64,000 nt of DNA. It comes from CALHVX01 sp039198065. GTDB lineage: Bacteria > Pseudomonadota > Gammaproteobacteria > Pseudomonadales > Azotimanducaceae. Shown piece by piece: positions 61,801 through 64,000 of the stretch. A model generated the notes under the pieces. That model did not search any database. It saw only the letters and a list, made by a program, of their open reading frames with translations, and was not told the DNA's origin. Position numbers and translations under genes: made by a program. The stretch's first letter is position 1; each line of letters begins with the position of its first letter. The stretch spans positions 948,088-1,012,087 of the forward strand of contig JBCCTU010000002.1 in assembly GCA_039198065.1 (NCBI GenBank). The letters are read 5' to 3'.

Positions 61801-63904
61801 GCCAACGCTTGTGGTATTCAACTCATCTATGACTGCGGTACTTGGATCTCAGGGTCGCACAGTCTACGGCGCAGCGAATGGCTACTTGGACGGCATAGCA
61901 GAGCAGCTGCGTGGCGAGGGTTTGCAAGCGATCTCCATTCAATGGGGACCTTGGGGTGAGGGCGGCATGGCTCGTCCAGAGGATCTCGAGCACTACGCAA
62001 GCCTCGGTAATCATGCCCTCAACCCCAAGGACGCACTAGCCCACCTTGACGCGGCAATTTCCGAAGGGCTTGGGTCCGTCGCGGTGTTAGCCATGGACTG
62101 GGGACGGTTCTCCCGCGTGTACGAGTTGCGCCGGGCACGGCCGATTTTAGATGCACTGCGGGACACAACTGCGGCGTCAAACGTTCTACCGCGGGAAGAG
62201 GCGGCGCGACCCTGGCAATCAAAAATCAACGAGCAACCGGAGCATGCTCGGTTGGGGGTGATTACCCAGCTGCTCGAGGCAAACATCGCGGAGTTGCTTG
62301 GCTATCCATCTACCCACGGGCTCGATAGAGCCACGCCATTTGCAGAACTTGGGGTCGACTCCCTCATGTCAGTAGAGCTGCATGCTGCGATTGAGGCGAA
62401 TTTTGGATCCGTAGATCTATCGCTTCTCTTTGACTACGACACGATTGAGTCACTCGCACAGGCGCTCCTCGATACCGCACCGTACGCGAGTTGTCAGCAA
62501 GACCAAGGCCCAGCGCCGCACGACACCGCATCTAAAACAACGATCGATACACTCACCATCGTAAAGCGTGAGCTTGCTACGGCCGTCGGCTTAAGCGATC
62601 CGGACAGCATAGACATCCAGGAGCCGCTGGCTGAGCTCGGCCTCGATTCCCTGCTCATGGTCGACGTGGCAACACGCCTTGAGTCTTCTTTAGGAAAAGT
62701 GATTCCGCTGGATAACGTGTTTCAGCAAAACACGACTGCCGATCTTGCGTCGTACGTCGGGTCACTCGGATCGGAAGCGACACGCTCAACCCCTAATGAA
62801 CCAGGCGCACATGCGAGTCCTTCGCTGAAGCGCGAATCTATTAAAATCCTCGGCTACGAATCAGGACTCGAAAGTCGATTCACAGAGTTTACCGCAGCGA
62901 CCTGGCTTGAACGGGATCCATCACTCGCTGCAGAACGCTTCAACTGGATGTACGTCAAATCAGCGGAACGACTGAACACCGATCCCAGAATTTGGCGAGT
63001 CGAAGAAAACAAGCAATTTGCGGCGTTTCAAGGGTCTATTCCCGTCCGCGTAAAGATCGGTGACGACACTAAAATTTTGCGTTGGCTCGTCGATTCAATG
63101 GTTCGGCCGGAGTATCGAAGGTTCGCGCTGGGCGCACGCCTGCTCACCGCGGCAAGAAAGGACTTTCCAGTCAATCTATCGCTCGGCCAGAGTGATGATA
63201 TGCGCGCAATTCAGGATCGACTGGGTTTCGAAGAAATCTGCCCGCTGACAACGTTCGTGCTTCCCATCAAGCCACAGCGGGTACTTCGAGGAAAAATGAA
63301 CCCTTCGTTCGTTCCGGTGGTTGCTGCCGGTGTAGCGCTTTCCAACCAAGCTAGACGTCTAGCCCTGCCACGCGCCCGAGACATCACCGTATCCGAAGTC
63401 ACGGAGTTCGACGCTCGCTTCGACAAACTCTGGTCAGAGCTGAGCAACGACTACCGGTGCGCTGTAGTGCGGGACAGCAGTTTTCTTAACTGGAAGTATA
63501 TCGACCAACCCGGTCAGGACTTCACTCGCCTCGCATTCGAAGGAGCAGACGGACGACTCGTTGGTTGGACCGTGGTCAAGCTTACAAGTCCGACCGAAGC
63601 GTACCCCTACGCCCGCGCGACAATTGTAGATTTGCTTTCACCAGCAAACAGTGCCCGAATCCTCTACGCGATCTTCGATGCGGTATACGCCTTGGCGTTG
63701 GCTAAAGAAGCGGACGCGATTCACTTTCATGTGGCTCACCCACCGACGGAACGAGCCGCGAAACGCTATGGGTTCTTCGACCGCGGCGCATCGCGGTTCT
63801 TTCGTATCGACGGAGAACATCGCTTAAGGGGGGAGATAAGCCCTACGTTCAATGCACAAAACTGGTTGATCAACATGGGCGATTCAGACATCGACCGGCC
63901 TTAA
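55886..63904 (+). CDS. Single-chain polyketide synthase: FkbH-ACP-KS-AT-KR-ACP-ACP-GNAT
   Basis: 2672 aa from TTG 55886; a GTG at 55919 (residue 12) is an equally plausible start and neither has a clear ribosome site. Residue numbers use the TTG. FkbH-like HAD domain about 40-590 (Asp237-x-Asp239-x-Thr241 in VVDCDNTLWDG), which in relatives makes glyceryl-S-ACP from 1,3-bisphosphoglycerate. ACP1 about 625-700 (Ser672 in LGCESLTIVE). KS about 720-1150 (Cys893 in DTACSSS, His1028 in HGTGT, His1074 in NVGHLEAG). AT about 1255-1560 (Ser1360 in GHSVGE, His1463 in HGFHSP, malonyl-type). KR about 1610-2085 (GARGAIGR at 1852-1859, Lys1957, Ser1981, Tyr1994). ACP2 Ser2159 and ACP3 Ser2255. C-terminal about 2310-2672 is a GNAT-like, apparently double acyltransferase region. 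No DH, ER or thioesterase. The gene looks functional: all catalytic residues are present. Confidence 0.92.
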   Translation: MRSPPFCTGCAVKHTEDIASPGQDAEARTPLDALPLTISASFTAEPLLPYLSDWATTISKDAQVTLAPYHQVLQQLLDPGSALSSGNASPVVLLRLCDWLRERSDEERRSPAFVQAYLDGVRSELLQGFEAFAQRTSKKTIVALCPESETVPDVADVVSDELAQLRSDLHALGSFQVVDLNEWHGRYNVSLDCVFDPLRESIGHIPYQPAYYDVIAAVLLRTLHGELRKPVKVVVVDCDNTLWDGVVGEVGPQGVLFGRQHRALQQRLAALTEAGVLVALCSKNEEQDVWSVFEQRRTDMCLARDQIVGAAINWQPKSHNIAGLANQLNLGLDSFVFLDDNPVECAEVRSGCPEVLTLEWPTDENRALHLLNQLWELDIPASTAEDRKRTAMYQQEFKRQAVMEQAGSFDEFIEGLELVVDVRPLDERDVARASQLTMRTNQFNFTTHRRTEGEIRALMDDSNYECRTVRVSDRFGDYGLVGLLLVDVGSEEPRVDTFLLSCRVLGRGVEHAMLANAGAFVANAGSETITVELIRTERNTPALNFFTATIPEDRIEARDGSLRAVVSAGELAKTEYRPSSLAGFTETATTQASAKPASGNRHQSTRTRERNLELILDRLDVRDSAASEAAPVPFAADASVESVVYSAFAHFLKRPEEELRQIDDLEALGCESLTIVEITVLLTQRFPELPSTLLFEHASLSAIVSAIEAQEEPRSKDRSHRKRTRPRAPAGTPTVAITGMAIRCGGANTLAEFETLLREGRDAVKPVTPSSRSFLGHLEGGPYYAALLDDADRFDAEFFGVVPREATYMDPQLRHFLEVAWHAIEDAGLAGVRKDPATGVYVGSMYGEYRERANAQARREGSPLRSWEAFSFANRLSQFMGFTGPSLAIDTACSSSGTAIHMAAKAIERGECRVAIAGGMNVIVDADRFRQLSSLGILSANGRCRPFGAEANGTVLGEGVGVVVLRALEDAIADGDQIYGLLRGSALSVGAGSVGFTAPNPVAQSVAIADALADADIDPRSVSYVECHGTGTELGDPIEVRGLELAYEDTDLWQEDIEGLQALTLGSVKANVGHLEAGAGVVSLIKVLLQLRAKTLFPTISSHQSNPKIPLDKLTYQVQQSCEAWKRPMLETNGVETEIPRRAGVNSFGVGGANVHLIVEEYATSGEDECNKPRPGDAMPPCFLPLSAAGPDALVTQALHVASSLEHDTEQRIHDLAYSLATNRPPMPFRAGIVGETAGELRDALTALGQEQAPNKRKTLRNPKLVGLFSGQGSQYPGMGKTLYARSNVFRTVIDQSAAYLDEHRSQALIDVLFASATPDDDAHIHQTAYTQPALFAIEVALFHHFRNLGVEPSLVCGHSVGEIAALCAADAVSLGDGLRLIEARGRLMQGLIGHWGMVALPLGEEEASALISPYGSNASIAAINGPESSVVAAEITTLETLEQQLRDSGIKTTRLSVSHGFHSPQMDPMLDEFRAVVQGIKFRPAAIPLVSCVTGKRLDNEHLSDAYWVQQVRSPVRYYSALESLATTGGNLFLEYGPKPVLLGMGRRAISQSDCRWVPTLTPGKADHVSTTEALAKLFESGIELDWSRILAPHSTRCPTPSYQFTRNRYWLDSATSENTKTRVTPLQDNARIQNYVLRWNKANAPAAGTDEENSTFWLAEDPLVAALRSAGEETAVALGVDDLSGWEQLKSAINGTGNPCIAFAFASDEACEAAPASDDIELLQQNLTDIRRALAVLTTAGKGRLVLVLCTAQSSKEFAVQPARLTALQALGRGIALEHPERWGGIVATSTDPTQWLPLARTLGRGDQREDQWVVSNSGQHHVARLEHAPAQSKQHAVSFDPNEPCMVLGARGAIGRTYCRWLVERGARRLILTSRETPSSVAADDEYYQLEQSGVQIEWHQVDLGQTEQIDRLFTSASATSNTLGAVVHCAGVDNVTPFLDADMSHLREQLGSKVTGGAAIYHAVRRSKPTLVVFNSSMTAVLGSQGRTVYGAANGYLDGIAEQLRGEGLQAISIQWGPWGEGGMARPEDLEHYASLGNHALNPKDALAHLDAAISEGLGSVAVLAMDWGRFSRVYELRRARPILDALRDTTAASNVLPREEAARPWQSKINEQPEHARLGVITQLLEANIAELLGYPSTHGLDRATPFAELGVDSLMSVELHAAIEANFGSVDLSLLFDYDTIESLAQALLDTAPYASCQQDQGPAPHDTASKTTIDTLTIVKRELATAVGLSDPDSIDIQEPLAELGLDSLLMVDVATRLESSLGKVIPLDNVFQQNTTADLASYVGSLGSEATRSTPNEPGAHASPSLKRESIKILGYESGLESRFTEFTAATWLERDPSLAAERFNWMYVKSAERLNTDPRIWRVEENKQFAAFQGSIPVRVKIGDDTKILRWLVDSMVRPEYRRFALGARLLTAARKDFPVNLSLGQSDDMRAIQDRLGFEEICPLTTFVLPIKPQRVLRGKMNPSFVPVVAAGVALSNQARRLALPRARDITVSEVTEFDARFDKLWSELSNDYRCAVVRDSSFLNWKYIDQPGQDFTRLAFEGADGRLVGWTVVKLTSPTEAYPYARATIVDLLSPANSARILYAIFDAVYALALAKEADAIHFHVAHPPTERAAKRYGFFDRGASRFFRIDGEHRLRGEISPTFNAQNWLINMGDSDIDRP

Positions 63905-64000
63905 GTGTCGCAGCGCCCCGGCGTGGGAGAGTACGGAAAGAAGGTGTGGGCACCGACCAAGTCGGCAGAGCAGGTATTGATCTGGTAGCCCCGGCAGGAA
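63905..64000. other. Window end after the PKS gene
   Basis: 96 nt with no complete gene. A minus-strand frame (ending near the PKS stop, containing NTCSADLVGAHTFFPYSPT) is open to the window edge and could be the 3' end of a convergent gene, but this is too short to judge. Confidence 0.25.

Overview
This is a GC-rich, gene-dense 64 kb stretch from a Gram-negative, polarly or subpolarly flagellated bacterium. The best guess is a marine or environmental gammaproteobacterium with sigma-54/sigma-28 controlled flagella. Reasons: an flgBCDEFGHIJKL order with divergent flgA-flgM-flgN and a YcgR brake, a TonB-dependent receptor, CYP153-like P450, Rieske oxygenase, PQQ dehydrogenase and many short-chain dehydrogenases. 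The exact lineage cannot be fixed from the sequence alone. No rRNA, tRNA or CRISPR was seen.

Region 1 (1-22.7 kb) is a flagellar axial-structure locus. On the minus strand it runs flgB-C-D-E-F-G-H-I-J-K-L, then fliC, flaG, fliD, fliS. On the plus strand are flgA, flgM, flgN and a YcgR-type PilZ brake. A near-perfect sigma-54 promoter precedes flgB, and sigma-28 promoters precede fliC and flgM. The hook (FlgE, 1329 aa), hook-filament junction (FlgK, 990 aa), cap (FliD, 811 aa) and flagellin (715 aa) are all much enlarged. They share a repeated beta-rich module.

Region 2 (22.7-37.5 kb) is metabolic. It holds a paired glycosyltransferase set of the rSAM/selenodomain-associated type, a small zinc-ribbon protein, a Rieske oxygenase plus SDR operon, and a convergent operon of membrane protein, FAD amine oxidase and CYP153-like P450. 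It continues with an agmatinase, a TPR-sulfotransferase, a large unknown lipoprotein, a GST, an SDR with an acidic insertion, and a DUF2490 protein.

Region 3 (37.6-52.9 kb) looks catabolic. It has a TonB receptor, an FdhF/YdeP molybdopterin oxidoreductase, a GPH-type transporter, and a four-gene operon in which every product appears to be exported: PQQ dehydrogenase, cytochrome c, FAH-family enzyme and HpcH/HpaI aldolase. A membrane-anchored AraC regulator follows, behind a strikingly AT-rich leader, then an enoyl-CoA hydratase homologue and an S9 peptidase.

Region 4 (52.9-64 kb) is accessory. It contains an intact IS481-type insertion sequence with 26-bp inverted repeats and a 7-bp target duplication, and about 1.5 kb of poorly coding DNA with one small gene. 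Next is one 8-kb gene for a single-chain polyketide synthase with the order FkbH-ACP-KS-AT-KR-ACP-ACP-GNAT. This PKS and the exported four-enzyme operon are the strongest candidates for undescribed biology.
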